Shown here: one piece after another, positions 21,724 through 29,979 of the stretch
How the letters are laid out: the number at the start of each line of letters is the position of its first letter
How positions within the stretch are numbered: the first letter of the stretch is position 1
Origin: a virus
Virus record (IMG/VR): IMGVR_UViG_3300038451_000392
Span: 1-37,642 of that record
DNA length: 37,642 bases
Direction: 5' to 3' (one strand)
Notes under the pieces: generated by a model
What the model saw: the letters and a program-made list of their open reading frames with translations, nothing else
Database searches by the model: none
Told to the model about the DNA's origin: nothing
Translations under genes and position numbers: made by a program

Positions 21724-22898
21724 TGCTCGCTCTTTCTAGCGGCCCGATTGTGCACGGCCCGGTGGATGCCCCCACGCGCACGGCGGCCATCGAGAACTTC
21801 CGCACCAGGTTGATCAGGGCGAACTGGGCGGACGCTGCCCTCGCGGATGGGTACAGGTACCTCCTGACCTCCGAGCAAGGGCTGAAGTGCAAGGTCACGA
21901 TGCGCGACACCGGGAGGGACATCCTGGGAACTCCGTGCATCGACGTCACCTTCATGTCGGACGATGAGGCGCGCGTCGGCCCCGCGCACTACCTCAAGGT
22001 AGGGTCCGGCTGGGAGTACCAGATCGTCTGCACTCCGGCACAGGCGTTCATCAGCGTGCTCGCGGTGGTGAATGAACGCGGTTCCGGTACGTCCGTGGCA
22101 GGTGGTATCGCCTACGCTGGCGGAACCGCCCAACTGACCGTCGGAACAGGCATCTGTGGGACCAACGGTACGGACGTACTATGGGCAGGCGGGGCGATGT
22201 TCGATGCTTCCTGGGCTGGCAAAACCATCGATATTGCCGGCGTTACGTACACGATCTTCCTCGTTGATAGCGGATGGGAATTGCACCTGACTACGAGTGC
22301 AGGCGTCCAGGGAGGCGTACCGTTCACGGTTCCGAGCCCGCTTGTAGCGCCAGCGAGCGGGCCGTGCGCTTACGACCGGGGTTCGGCGGCCGATGTCGCG
22401 GAGGACTGGTGGAGCTACGGGGACACGTTCGGGGTGTACGGCTATGCGACGTACTGGCACCCGAGTTTCCGGACGGGTTGGAGCAACACGGGTGGAGGCC
22501 AGTACGCCGGTTGCTACAATGGTGATCTTCTGATCGATCCGGCGAACGGACTTGGCTGCACGCGGTTGGCTCCATTCAAGTTGCCCGGCCGCTGGACGGC
22601 GCCGGTGACGCGGCTGGCGAGTGGCCAGCCGCTCTATCTTCCGCCCTGGTTGGTTTGGGGAAGCGGAGTTGGCGGCGGGCAGACCATCGGGCGCTTGCGA
22701 GGTCTCATCTGGGATGCCGTTTGGGTGACCGAGGATCGGCCGCTCGACCAGGTTGACCTCTTCGACGACGAGGATTGGGTGAACTTCTCGCACTACCTGC
22801 CGGGCGGGGCCGGCGGGACGTTCTACGGCTGCCTCTACCTGCGGCGAACGATTTCCGCAGCCAATGCGCGCGCCAAGGTGAGCGGGTATGCTTACTGA
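21723..22898 (+). CDS. Large tail protein of unknown function (1)
   Basis: A 391-residue protein with GGAGG upstream and a TGATG overlap with the preceding gene. The N-terminal ~120 residues look like a small alpha/beta adaptor domain (FRTRLIRANWADAALADGYR...). The rest is Gly- and Trp-rich with many aromatic residues (TFGVYGYATYWHPSFRTGW, SGVGGGQTIGRLRGLIWDAV), typical of receptor-binding or tail-surface proteins. It ends inside the next gene by 11 bases. Together with the following gene it may form one tail sub-complex. No known family was recognised. Confidence 0.6.
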   Translation: MLALSSGPIVHGPVDAPTRTAAIENFRTRLIRANWADAALADGYRYLLTSEQGLKCKVTMRDTGRDILGTPCIDVTFMSDDEARVGPAHYLKVGSGWEYQIVCTPAQAFISVLAVVNERGSGTSVAGGIAYAGGTAQLTVGTGICGTNGTDVLWAGGAMFDASWAGKTIDIAGVTYTIFLVDSGWELHLTTSAGVQGGVPFTVPSPLVAPASGPCAYDRGSAADVAEDWWSYGDTFGVYGYATYWHPSFRTGWSNTGGGQYAGCYNGDLLIDPANGLGCTRLAPFKLPGRWTAPVTRLASGQPLYLPPWLVWGSGVGGGQTIGRLRGLIWDAVWVTEDRPLDQVDLFDDEDWVNFSHYLPGGAGGTFYGCLYLRRTISAANARAKVSGYAY

Positions 22899-24198
22899 CG
22901 ATGCCTTTCGGGTGGCTTGGAGTCCAAAGCGTGGGCACTTCACCATCCCAGCATATGGAGGGTACGCCACCACTGGATTCTGCGACGCCTTCAAGTACGC
23001 CTTGATGGACGCTGGATGGGATCTGATAGGGACCACGGCAGCGAGGGCCACGATCATCAGTGCGAACAGCCTGCCGTGCTATGAACCTCTGGTTGGACCG
23101 CCGCCGATCCGGGTCACGGTTGATGCCAGCCCGATTGCCCTGATCGGCTCCGACGCCTGGGGCATCTGCGTGTACGATCCGGTGCGCGCCATACCCGGTC
23201 TTTGCAACGACGGCCACGGCAGTTGGGCGGCAATGGGCCCGGCCACTGGCGATCCGGATCAGGGCGATGACACAGGCCAAAATATGGCCATCTCGATCGA
23301 TGCCTACACCGCGTTCAATTGCGCGTTCCGCGTCAACTCCTTCGGACCAATGTACCGACAAGCGCTCGATATGACTCACAAGCCGTCGCTGGGGCCCTGG
23401 AACGCCGGGATGGACAACGACGAGCAGTACCCCCGCGGCGCGCAGTGGACCCACCCGGGCGTCATTGGACCCGGCCCGTCGAACCATCTGGGCGGGTACA
23501 TCCTGCGTTCGCCGATCACGCTGGGCTACGCTCCGATCACGGTCTGGATTTACGAGGATTTCTGGAACTCGACAATCCCAGGCTGGGGCGACGGCTACAA
23601 CCTGGCGCCCTGGCTTCAGATCACCTGTAATGGCGGCACGGTGACGGTCGGGCTGCTCATGGAGAGCGATGCCTACGAGTTGGTAGTCTGCCATCGTCAG
23701 TTCGTGCTGTATCACAATCCTCCCGAGCCGACGAAGAACGAAAGTTACCTGCTCGTGTCGGCGCCAGCGATCGATCCGCGGGTGGCAAATTGGGTGGGCG
23801 CGTGCGCGATTGTGGCGCAGGACTTCCTTGGGAGCCTCGTGTGGAACACCAAACTCGCAGTCGCCTTGAACGGGCCGCTCCAGCTTTTCCCGGCGGATCA
23901 CCCGACAGCGAGCGAAATGGCGGGTGTCCCGCTTTCCCACTACGATGCCACTCGAACGGCGCTGGTGACTCCAGATGGAAAGCCGATTTATGGCAACGCC
24001 TACGCCATGATGACACAACCCGGCAGCGGGTATGACGCCTCGGTGGCAGCGCGCTTCTGGGATGCTGTAACCATGAGCGACGTGCCGGATCGCGTGGGAA
24101 GGACGATGTCCTGGGCAGGGCACGACTGGGCCTGTATCTCGATGCAACTGGGTGACTACGGTGCGGATCGCGGCTCGCTCTGGATAGCGACGGATTAG
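22888..24198 (+). CDS. Large tail protein of unknown function (2)
   Basis: A 436-residue protein. It has AGGTGAG ahead of the ATG and overlaps the previous gene by 11 bases. It is strand-rich with many aromatic, Gly and Pro residues (WGDGYNLAPWLQITCNGGTV, SYLLVSAPAIDPRVANWVGA) and ends with GADRGSLWIATD. No signal peptide or catalytic motif is evident. Composition and position between the gp10-like and fibre-like genes suggest a virion tail component. I do not recognise the family. Confidence 0.6.
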   Translation: MLTDDAFRVAWSPKRGHFTIPAYGGYATTGFCDAFKYALMDAGWDLIGTTAARATIISANSLPCYEPLVGPPPIRVTVDASPIALIGSDAWGICVYDPVRAIPGLCNDGHGSWAAMGPATGDPDQGDDTGQNMAISIDAYTAFNCAFRVNSFGPMYRQALDMTHKPSLGPWNAGMDNDEQYPRGAQWTHPGVIGPGPSNHLGGYILRSPITLGYAPITVWIYEDFWNSTIPGWGDGYNLAPWLQITCNGGTVTVGLLMESDAYELVVCHRQFVLYHNPPEPTKNESYLLVSAPAIDPRVANWVGACAIVAQDFLGSLVWNTKLAVALNGPLQLFPADHPTASEMAGVPLSHYDATRTALVTPDGKPIYGNAYAMMTQPGSGYDASVAARFWDAVTMSDVPDRVGRTMSWAGHDWACISMQLGDYGADRGSLWIATD

Positions 24199-24206
24199 GA
24201 GAACGT

Positions 24207-25034
24207 ATGGCGGCTTTCATCTCTACTTACTTGGCGAATGCTTGGCTGGACCATGTGTTCGGTCGGGTCACTTACACCAGGCCGGCCTCTGTGTGGCTCG
24301 CGTGGATGCACGTAGCTCCGACTCCAGCGGGCGGAGGTACCGAATTATCTGGCCTTGGTTACTCGCGCACTGAAATTGTTAACAATGGGACTAACTGGTC
24401 CTCGGCCTCGGCTCAAGCCAAGAAGAACGCAACCGCTATCGCCTGCGCCACGGCCACCGGAGACTGGGCATCCGTCTGTGGCTTCGCGCTGTACGACGCA
24501 GCGACTGCCGGAAACCTGCTGATCTACGTGCCCAGCCCAAGTCTCATCTACGTGTACTCGGGAGGGAGCGCGCCCGTGGCGGCGAACGGTTTGACAATTG
24601 GCATGGACCGCGTGACCTGGAACGACGGGTTCAAGTTCGCTCCGATGGCTGACGCCATGCTGGACCACATTCTCGGAGGGCCGGACTACACCCCGCCAGC
24701 CACACTGTACAAAATGCTGTTCACAGTGGCGCCGGCGGACCCGACTGACAGCGGTACGGAGGTCGTGGGTGGCGCTACGGGTTACGCTCGACAGCCCGTA
24801 GCGAACAACACGACCAGTTTCCCCGGAGCGGCGGCGCAATCGACGGCCTGTGCCGTACTGATCGACTTCGGGACTGCGGCATCCGCCTGGGGGACAATCG
24901 TGTGGAGCGGATGGGCCGACTCCCTCACGGGCGGGAACCTGCTGTCCTGCGGACCTCTGGGCAGCTCACGCACGATCAACCTCGGCGATCCATATTCGGA
25001 GCCGATCGGAAGCAACGTGATGGCAGAGATTTGA
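24207..25034 (+). CDS. Tail protein with two tandem copies of a phage domain
   Basis: A 275-residue protein with AGGAGA ahead of the ATG. It is an internal duplication: residues 1-140 (NAWLDHVFGR..YTRPASVWLA..GTELSGLGYSR) and 147-275 (DAMLDHILGG..YTPPATLYKM..GTEVVGGATGYAR) follow the same pattern. Each ends with a GxALYDAATAGNLL- or WADSLTGGNLLSCG-like strand. The single domain is common in phage tail proteins whose sequences read 'YTPPATLYVALFTxDPT' (gp80-like group in my recollection). Function is unknown. Its presence as a fused pair is notable. Confidence 0.7.
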   Translation: MAAFISTYLANAWLDHVFGRVTYTRPASVWLAWMHVAPTPAGGGTELSGLGYSRTEIVNNGTNWSSASAQAKKNATAIACATATGDWASVCGFALYDAATAGNLLIYVPSPSLIYVYSGGSAPVAANGLTIGMDRVTWNDGFKFAPMADAMLDHILGGPDYTPPATLYKMLFTVAPADPTDSGTEVVGGATGYARQPVANNTTSFPGAAAQSTACAVLIDFGTAASAWGTIVWSGWADSLTGGNLLSCGPLGSSRTINLGDPYSEPIGSNVMAEI

Positions 25035-25035
25035 T

Positions 25036-25998
25036 ATGGCTGACTTATTCCATGATGGCTTCGATCACTTGACTGCGGCGGATACGATAGCGTTCTGGGG
25101 TGCTGGGAGTTCCGTGAATCTGGCTGCCGGGCGATGGTCCGGCTACTGCATCTACAGCGGAGCCGGGACTGCCAATGTCAGCCGTCTCTTCGGCTCAAAC
25201 TACGCTACTCTGACCGTTGGTTTTGCGTGTAAGCTACAGAGTATCACCGTTGGCGACATTCTTTTCGAGTACCTCGACGCGGGCAGTCGGCAAATCGAAA
25301 TCCGAGTTGCCGCTTCGGGTTACCTTACAATTACAAGAAACGGAACCCTTCTGGCCACATCGACGACGGCGCTGCTGGTCAGTCAGTGGTACTACCTTGA
25401 ACTTAAAGTTAGCTTCGATCCGAGTTCCGGCTCGGCTGAGTTGCGGATCAACGGACATGCGACGACCTTTAGCGGCAACACTTCGGCCACTAGTCACGCC
25501 TATGCCAACCAGATTTACCTCCACTGCTACCACTACGTCGATGATTTCTACTGCTTCGATGATTCAGGCGCGATAAACAACACGTTCGCTGGAGAATGCC
25601 GCATCGTCGCTTACGTGCCTACCGCTGACGATGCAGTTCAGTGGAATCCAAACACTGGGACGAACCACGCTTGCGCCGCAACAGACGACGGGGATACCGG
25701 ATACAACTCCACCGACACACCAGGCCAAGCGGACACCTTCGCCATGACGACGGCTACCGACCTCGGCCCCATCCTCGCGATCGGCGTGGTCGTGAATCAC
25801 AGAAAGGACGATGTGGGGACGGTCCAGACGGAAGCTGTGGTCAAGAGCGGTGGAACATCTTATTATGGCGTAGCTGCCGATGCCCTCAGCGCATACGTGC
25901 CGTTCGAGACCATCTGGGAAGTTGATCCGCACGACGCCAACTCTTTCACCCCTGCCAAGCTGAACACGGAATTCTTCGGATACAACAGGGCAACCTGA
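25036..25998 (+). CDS. Lectin-like (ConA/LamG fold) tail protein
   Basis: A 320-residue protein. The first ~190 residues start MADLFHDGFDHL and show the strand pattern of concanavalin A-like/LamG domains found in phage tail proteins (TLTVGFACKLQSITVG, IEIRVAASGYLTITRNGTLL, WYYLELKVSF). The second part has GECRIVAYVPTADDAVQWNP and YNSTDTPGQADTFAM, which I recall from phage minor structural proteins. Such proteins probably bind glycans or other tail parts. It is 1 base from the preceding stop and overlaps the next ATG. Confidence 0.7.
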   Translation: MADLFHDGFDHLTAADTIAFWGAGSSVNLAAGRWSGYCIYSGAGTANVSRLFGSNYATLTVGFACKLQSITVGDILFEYLDAGSRQIEIRVAASGYLTITRNGTLLATSTTALLVSQWYYLELKVSFDPSSGSAELRINGHATTFSGNTSATSHAYANQIYLHCYHYVDDFYCFDDSGAINNTFAGECRIVAYVPTADDAVQWNPNTGTNHACAATDDGDTGYNSTDTPGQADTFAMTTATDLGPILAIGVVVNHRKDDVGTVQTEAVVKSGGTSYYGVAADALSAYVPFETIWEVDPHDANSFTPAKLNTEFFGYNRAT

Positions 25999-26597
25999 TG
26001 GCGCTAAACGACCGAGTAACGCAAGTTGCGGTGCAGTCTCTTAGCGGCGCGGATGCCGCGCGGAAGGACCGCATTACCCAGGTTGCGGTGCAATCACTCA
26101 CGGGGGCAGACCCAGCGCGCCGCGGCCGGGTCACCCAGGTCGCGGTCCAAGCGCTGATCTCGCTCCAGAGATGCACGATGGCCGGCAACATGGATGGCAG
26201 TTGCACGGCGACGGTCTACAACGCAGTTCACTGGGTGACTGACGCGACCGCGGAACTCTCGGCGAGCGAGTCCCTCACGCTGCCCGGGTTGACCGGGAGC
26301 ACGATCATGGCCGGGAACATGGACGGCTCGGTGCTTGTGCAGGTGCAGGGCGTAGTCACAATGCGCGGGAATGTCGATGCGGCTACGCCAGTTGTAGACC
26401 TGCTCGTATCGGGCCTCGTGGCGGAGTTGAGTTCCGAGATGCTGGCGAACGGCGTTATCACGCCGATGGCGCGGGGAACGGCCGAACTTTCGGCGTCGAT
26501 GATTTGCAACCTGCCGCTCGGCGTGGGCGAAGCCTGCTTGGAACCCACGAGCTCCGGCCCTCTTGGCAGTAGGCGGAGGAATTTCGGATTCTCGTAA
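25998..26597 (+). CDS. Repeat-containing tail protein
   Basis: A 199-residue protein. Residues 5-23, 24-42 and 43-52 repeat the motif (D/G)R(V/I)TQVAVQ(S/A)L. A second repeat type follows: MAGNMDGS at 61 and 104, MRGNVDAA at 122, each followed by an AELS(A/S) segment. Phage tail proteins with 'RVTQVV' repeats are common; they may form short beta coils. The TGATG overlap links it to the lectin-like gene. No enzymatic motif is present. Confidence 0.65.
   Translation: MALNDRVTQVAVQSLSGADAARKDRITQVAVQSLTGADPARRGRVTQVAVQALISLQRCTMAGNMDGSCTATVYNAVHWVTDATAELSASESLTLPGLTGSTIMAGNMDGSVLVQVQGVVTMRGNVDAATPVVDLLVSGLVAELSSEMLANGVITPMARGTAELSASMICNLPLGVGEACLEPTSSGPLGSRRRNFGFS
26010..26160 (+). repeat. 57-base coding repeats (RVTQVAVQ units)
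   Basis: Two full 57-base units (26010-26066 and 26067-26123) and a partial third encode the 19-residue motif. The units keep frame and are similar but not identical at the DNA level, so they are old enough to have diverged at silent sites. Confidence 0.6.
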
Positions 26598-26610
26598 GAA
26601 AGGACATCGT

Positions 26611-26967
26611 ATGATCTACGCGAAGCAGGCCGTGAGCCCGCAATTCCTTACGACTGATCTTAGGGTCTATTACACTGCGCCGTTGGGCGTCGGACCTCCT
26701 GTCGGCACATCCTTTATCCCGACCGGCTGGACGCACCACAACGTCAGTTCTGGAGCGGCAACGCTCACAATTTACATCGTACCGAAGGGGGAGAGCCCAC
26801 AGAACGGCGGCAGACTTTGCACCAAGACGTTGACGGCCGGTCAATTTTGGACACCCTGGGAACTCCTGCGGCACGTACTCAATCCAGGCGATACGATTCA
26901 GATGATGGCTGACAAAGCAGCCGCAGTGACGGTTATCGTTTCGGGCTACGAGCAGACCCAGACTTAA
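26611..26967 (+). CDS. Small beta-sandwich virion-type protein
   Basis: A 118-residue protein. I chose the ATG at 26611 because GAAAGGA lies upstream. The pattern DLRVYYTAPLGVGPP, then TLTIYIVPKGES, WELLRHVLNPGDTIQMM and VTVIVSGYEQ matches small phage proteins with a jelly-roll-like fold, often capsid or tail decoration, and parallels the protein at 12721. No specific role can be assigned. Confidence 0.6.
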   Translation: MIYAKQAVSPQFLTTDLRVYYTAPLGVGPPVGTSFIPTGWTHHNVSSGAATLTIYIVPKGESPQNGGRLCTKTLTAGQFWTPWELLRHVLNPGDTIQMMADKAAAVTVIVSGYEQTQT

Positions 26968-26971
26968 ACTC

Positions 26972-27445
26972 ATGATGGACGGATTCCAATTCGAGCGGAC
27001 GCACGACATGGCGTTGGCGCGGGAGATCCTGACGCACCCCCGGATCTACCCGCACATCACGGATGATGGGTGCCCGGTTGCAGAGCGGTTCATTCCACCC
27101 GATGATCCTCGGGTTTGGTATCTGTTGGTGCGGCGAAACGGCCAATGCGTGGGTCTGTTCGCGCTCCATCCGCAGAACGCGATCTGTTACGAGGTCCACA
27201 CGTGTCTCTTACCTTGTTGCTGGGGGCCGCAGGCCGTGGAACTCGCTGTGGCTGCTCGCGAGTGGATCTGGCGGAACACGCCGGCCCGCCGACTGGTGAC
27301 CAACGTTCCGACCTACAACCAGTTGGCGCTCAGATTTGCGCTCAAGGCCGGGATGGCCTTGTATGGGTGCAATCCGGCCAGCTTTCTGAAGAACGGGAAA
27401 CTCTACGCCCAGCACATGCTTGGCGTCTCCAAGGAGGACTACTGA
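26972..27445 (+). CDS. GNAT-fold protein, P22 gp14-like
   Basis: A 157-residue protein. It reads FERTHDMALAREILTHPRIY, then VRRNGQCVGLFALHPQN, EVHTCLLPCCWG, AREWIWRNTPARRLVTNVP and NQLALRFALKAGM. This resembles an acetyltransferase-like fold with the 'EVHT.LLP' strand and a final Asn/Ala helix. P22 has gene 14 at this exact place (after gp26, before gp7), and I recall it belonging to a domain of unknown function (DUF2824) with a GNAT-like shape. No clear acetyl-CoA loop (R/Q-x-x-G-x-G/A) is visible, so enzymatic activity is doubtful. ATG codons at 26972 and 26975 are both possible starts. Confidence 0.65.
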   Translation: MMDGFQFERTHDMALAREILTHPRIYPHITDDGCPVAERFIPPDDPRVWYLLVRRNGQCVGLFALHPQNAICYEVHTCLLPCCWGPQAVELAVAAREWIWRNTPARRLVTNVPTYNQLALRFALKAGMALYGCNPASFLKNGKLYAQHMLGVSKEDY

Positions 27446-27446
27446 C

Positions 27447-28325
27447 GTGCCCTTCATTCCAGCCGTCATCGCTGCGGGAGCGGCAATCGGATCAGCCGAG
27501 ATTGCCTCCCACGCATCGGGAAGCGCCGCAAAAACACAAGCGCAAGCCGCTAGCAACGCACTCGATTTTCAGAAACTGGTCTACGGGACGCAACAACAGC
27601 AGATCGCCCCGTACCTCAGTGCTGGTACGACCGGGTTGAACGCGCTCACGACCGCTATGCCGTCACTGACCACGGGTTTTGACCCAACAAAGGCGGGCAT
27701 TCCGGCGACTTTCGATCCAACACAAGGCGGGGTTCCCGCTACCTTCTCTTACGGACCAGCGCAATTTCAAGTCGATCCAGGGTACCAGTTTGCCCTGGAA
27801 CAGGGCCAGCAGGCGATCCAGCGTAGCGCCGCAGCCAGGGGTGGTTTGGTATCGGGTGGAACGCTGAAGGATCTGAGCGCCTACACGACCGGCGAGGCAA
27901 GCCAGCAGTACGGAGCCGCCTACAGCCGTGCGCAGCAGACCTACCAGCAGAACTACGCCAATGCCCTGGCCCGCTACCAGCAGAACTACTCGAACCTTTT
28001 CAACACGTTCGAGACGAATCAGCAAAATCAGTTCAGCCGGCTGAATACGCTCGCCAACATGGGCCTGAGCGCGACCGGGATGTCCACGGCTGCGGGTCAG
28101 AATTACGCGAACCAGGCTGGTACTTACACGATCGGGGCAGGGAATGCCCTGGCGGCCGGGCAGGTCGGTTCAGCGAACGCTTGGACATCGGGGCTCGGTG
28201 GCGTCGCCAGCGCGGCCCAGAGCGGCTATCAGGCATACCAGAACCAGCAGTACCAGAAGGCGTTGTTGGCACTCCTGAGCCAATACGGAGGCGGCGGAGC
28301 GAGTTCGGGTACGACTTGGGTCTGA
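27447..28325 (+). CDS. DNA ejection protein, P22 gp7-like
   Basis: A 292-residue protein read from the GTG at 27447, which has AAGGAGG upstream. It opens with PAVIAAGAAIGSAEIA, a weak hydrophobic segment. Then come the usual features of this group: QQIAPYLSAGTTGLNALT, DPGYQFALEQGQQAIQRSAA, RGGLVSGGTLKDLSAYTTGE and a Gln/Asn/Ala-rich helical C-terminus with QQYGAAYSRAQQTYQQNYAN repeats. Gp7, gp20 and gp16 of P22 leave the virion and help DNA cross the envelope. The C-terminal Gly/Ser tail is probably flexible. Confidence 0.75.
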   Translation: MPFIPAVIAAGAAIGSAEIASHASGSAAKTQAQAASNALDFQKLVYGTQQQQIAPYLSAGTTGLNALTTAMPSLTTGFDPTKAGIPATFDPTQGGVPATFSYGPAQFQVDPGYQFALEQGQQAIQRSAAARGGLVSGGTLKDLSAYTTGEASQQYGAAYSRAQQTYQQNYANALARYQQNYSNLFNTFETNQQNQFSRLNTLANMGLSATGMSTAAGQNYANQAGTYTIGAGNALAAGQVGSANAWTSGLGGVASAAQSGYQAYQNQQYQKALLALLSQYGGGGASSGTTWV

Positions 28326-28338
28326 GAAAGAGAAACCA

Positions 28339-29979
28339 ATGTCTACTGCATGGCAAATCCCGTTAGCGACGAAAGTGCCGGAGTTCCCAAATCCTTTGGA
28401 TGCCCAGGCGAAGTCCCAGGCAATCAGGTCAAGTATGCTGGAGAACGCTCTGGCGCTCCAGCGGCTACCCTCGCAGCTTGCTCAGGGGCGGCAGACCCTC
28501 GAAAGCGGCGCATTGGATCTGGAGGAAAAGAGAGCCGCCTTGCGCGACCAGCAGCTTCTCAGCCAGGCGTACATGCAGGCGGAGGGCAACTTGGATAAGA
28601 CGGCGGATCTCGCAAGGCGGGCGGGCGTCCGGCCGAAGACTTTGATGGAATTCGACCGGCAACTCGCTGAAGCGAAAACGAAATGCCTGATGCAAACGAA
28701 GGAGCAAAACGAAATCTACGCCCAGACCCATCAGAGTCTGCGAAGCAGCGCGGATGCGATCGTGGAGGCGTATGACGGGACTCCACAGGGCCAAGCGAAA
28801 GCCTCCGCCCTGTATCAACAGGAAGTATCCAAACTCCCCGGCCTGGTCCAATCGGGTCAGTTGGAACCGGACATGCTCGCGACAATCCCCCAGACGTATC
28901 CGGGGCCTGAAGGAATGAAGAGCATCATCCGTCGTTTGACATCCCACACGCAACAGGTCAACGAGGCGCTCGCTGTGCAGCGGACGGCGACCAGTAAGGC
29001 GCAGGAGGAGCAGGCCAAGGTCAGATCCGCAACCTTACCCGAGAAGTACGCAGAGGCGGTCTTGGCAGGGGATGACGCCAAAGCCAAAACGATCCTTGAG
29101 GCGATGAAGGCCACCCAGAAAGAGACCGCAGAAAAAGAGCCGGCACGGGACGACAGAGCCATCGCGATCTACTCGAAGCCCGTCGCCCAGCGAACACCCG
29201 CTGAAAACGCCTACCTGAAGGGCTACGAAACCTACGTTGAAAAGACCAAGGTTCAACCGGGGATTTTGCGGATCGAAGCACTAGGCGAGACACGCGGTGC
29301 TGTCATGCTGGACACAAAAAACCAGAACGCGCCCGTCCAGATGAACTGGAAAGAGATCAATGAAGGGAACAAAGCGGAACCTGGTCGGTACGTCCCCGCC
29401 GGTGCCGCAGCACCGGCTCTCACCAAGACGGCGCTCCTGGAAGACATCCGCGGCAACATCGATCAGGTCCGTGAAACACTGCAATCGATGCCAGACTTTG
29501 GCACCTGGGACAGAGCCAAGATTGCGTTCGCATTACGCAGCCGTGATCCACGCGGTTCGATCAACGCTCTGCTTAGCGGCAGTGCCGCCGCCCATCTTAG
29601 TTCTCAGCAGCAAGAGTACTTGATCCGCGTGACAAACTTGATCGAGAACGCCATGGCGATGCGGACGGTGCTTGGGGCTGGGCAAGGATCGGAGGATATG
29701 CGATCGGCGATCACCGCTACAATTCCTGGTCCGATGACGCCAACGAAGGAATACGCGCTGGAACAGTTGAAAACCTTCGAGAAGGTCCTGAATCGCTTGG
29801 AGCGTGGAATCCCGAAAGTCGCGCTGCGAACGGACACGGGCGCTGGGGCTGGGACTACATCTCCTCCTCCGCCTGCTCCTGGAAAGATCCGTGTAGCCTT
29901 GCCTGGCGGCAAAGGCTTCGTAGACTTTGATAACCAGGCGGCTGCCGAGGCTTTCAAGAAAGACGCGGGGATACCCTGA
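28339..29979 (+). CDS. Putative DNA ejection protein (gp20 position)
   Basis: A 546-residue, mainly helical and highly charged protein. Long coiled-coil-like helices dominate residues 25-290 (e.g. LQRLPSQLAQGRQTLESGAL, QAKVRSATLPEKYAEAVLAG). A globular part near 370-480 has DIRGNIDQVRETLQSM and LSSQQQEYLIRVTNLIENAM, followed by a Pro-rich linker and a small C-terminal module (IRVALPGGKGFVDFDNQ). P22 gp20 is likewise helical and of similar length (471). Identification rests on position and composition. The last base is shared with the next ATG. Confidence 0.55.
   Translation: MSTAWQIPLATKVPEFPNPLDAQAKSQAIRSSMLENALALQRLPSQLAQGRQTLESGALDLEEKRAALRDQQLLSQAYMQAEGNLDKTADLARRAGVRPKTLMEFDRQLAEAKTKCLMQTKEQNEIYAQTHQSLRSSADAIVEAYDGTPQGQAKASALYQQEVSKLPGLVQSGQLEPDMLATIPQTYPGPEGMKSIIRRLTSHTQQVNEALAVQRTATSKAQEEQAKVRSATLPEKYAEAVLAGDDAKAKTILEAMKATQKETAEKEPARDDRAIAIYSKPVAQRTPAENAYLKGYETYVEKTKVQPGILRIEALGETRGAVMLDTKNQNAPVQMNWKEINEGNKAEPGRYVPAGAAAPALTKTALLEDIRGNIDQVRETLQSMPDFGTWDRAKIAFALRSRDPRGSINALLSGSAAAHLSSQQQEYLIRVTNLIENAMAMRTVLGAGQGSEDMRSAITATIPGPMTPTKEYALEQLKTFEKVLNRLERGIPKVALRTDTGAGAGTTSPPPPAPGKIRVALPGGKGFVDFDNQAAAEAFKKDAGIP

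Noticed and set aside
22705-24147. 480-residue minus-strand open frame
   Set aside because: It is antisense to a well-supported tail gene, is Arg/His/Pro-rich and has no start signal.
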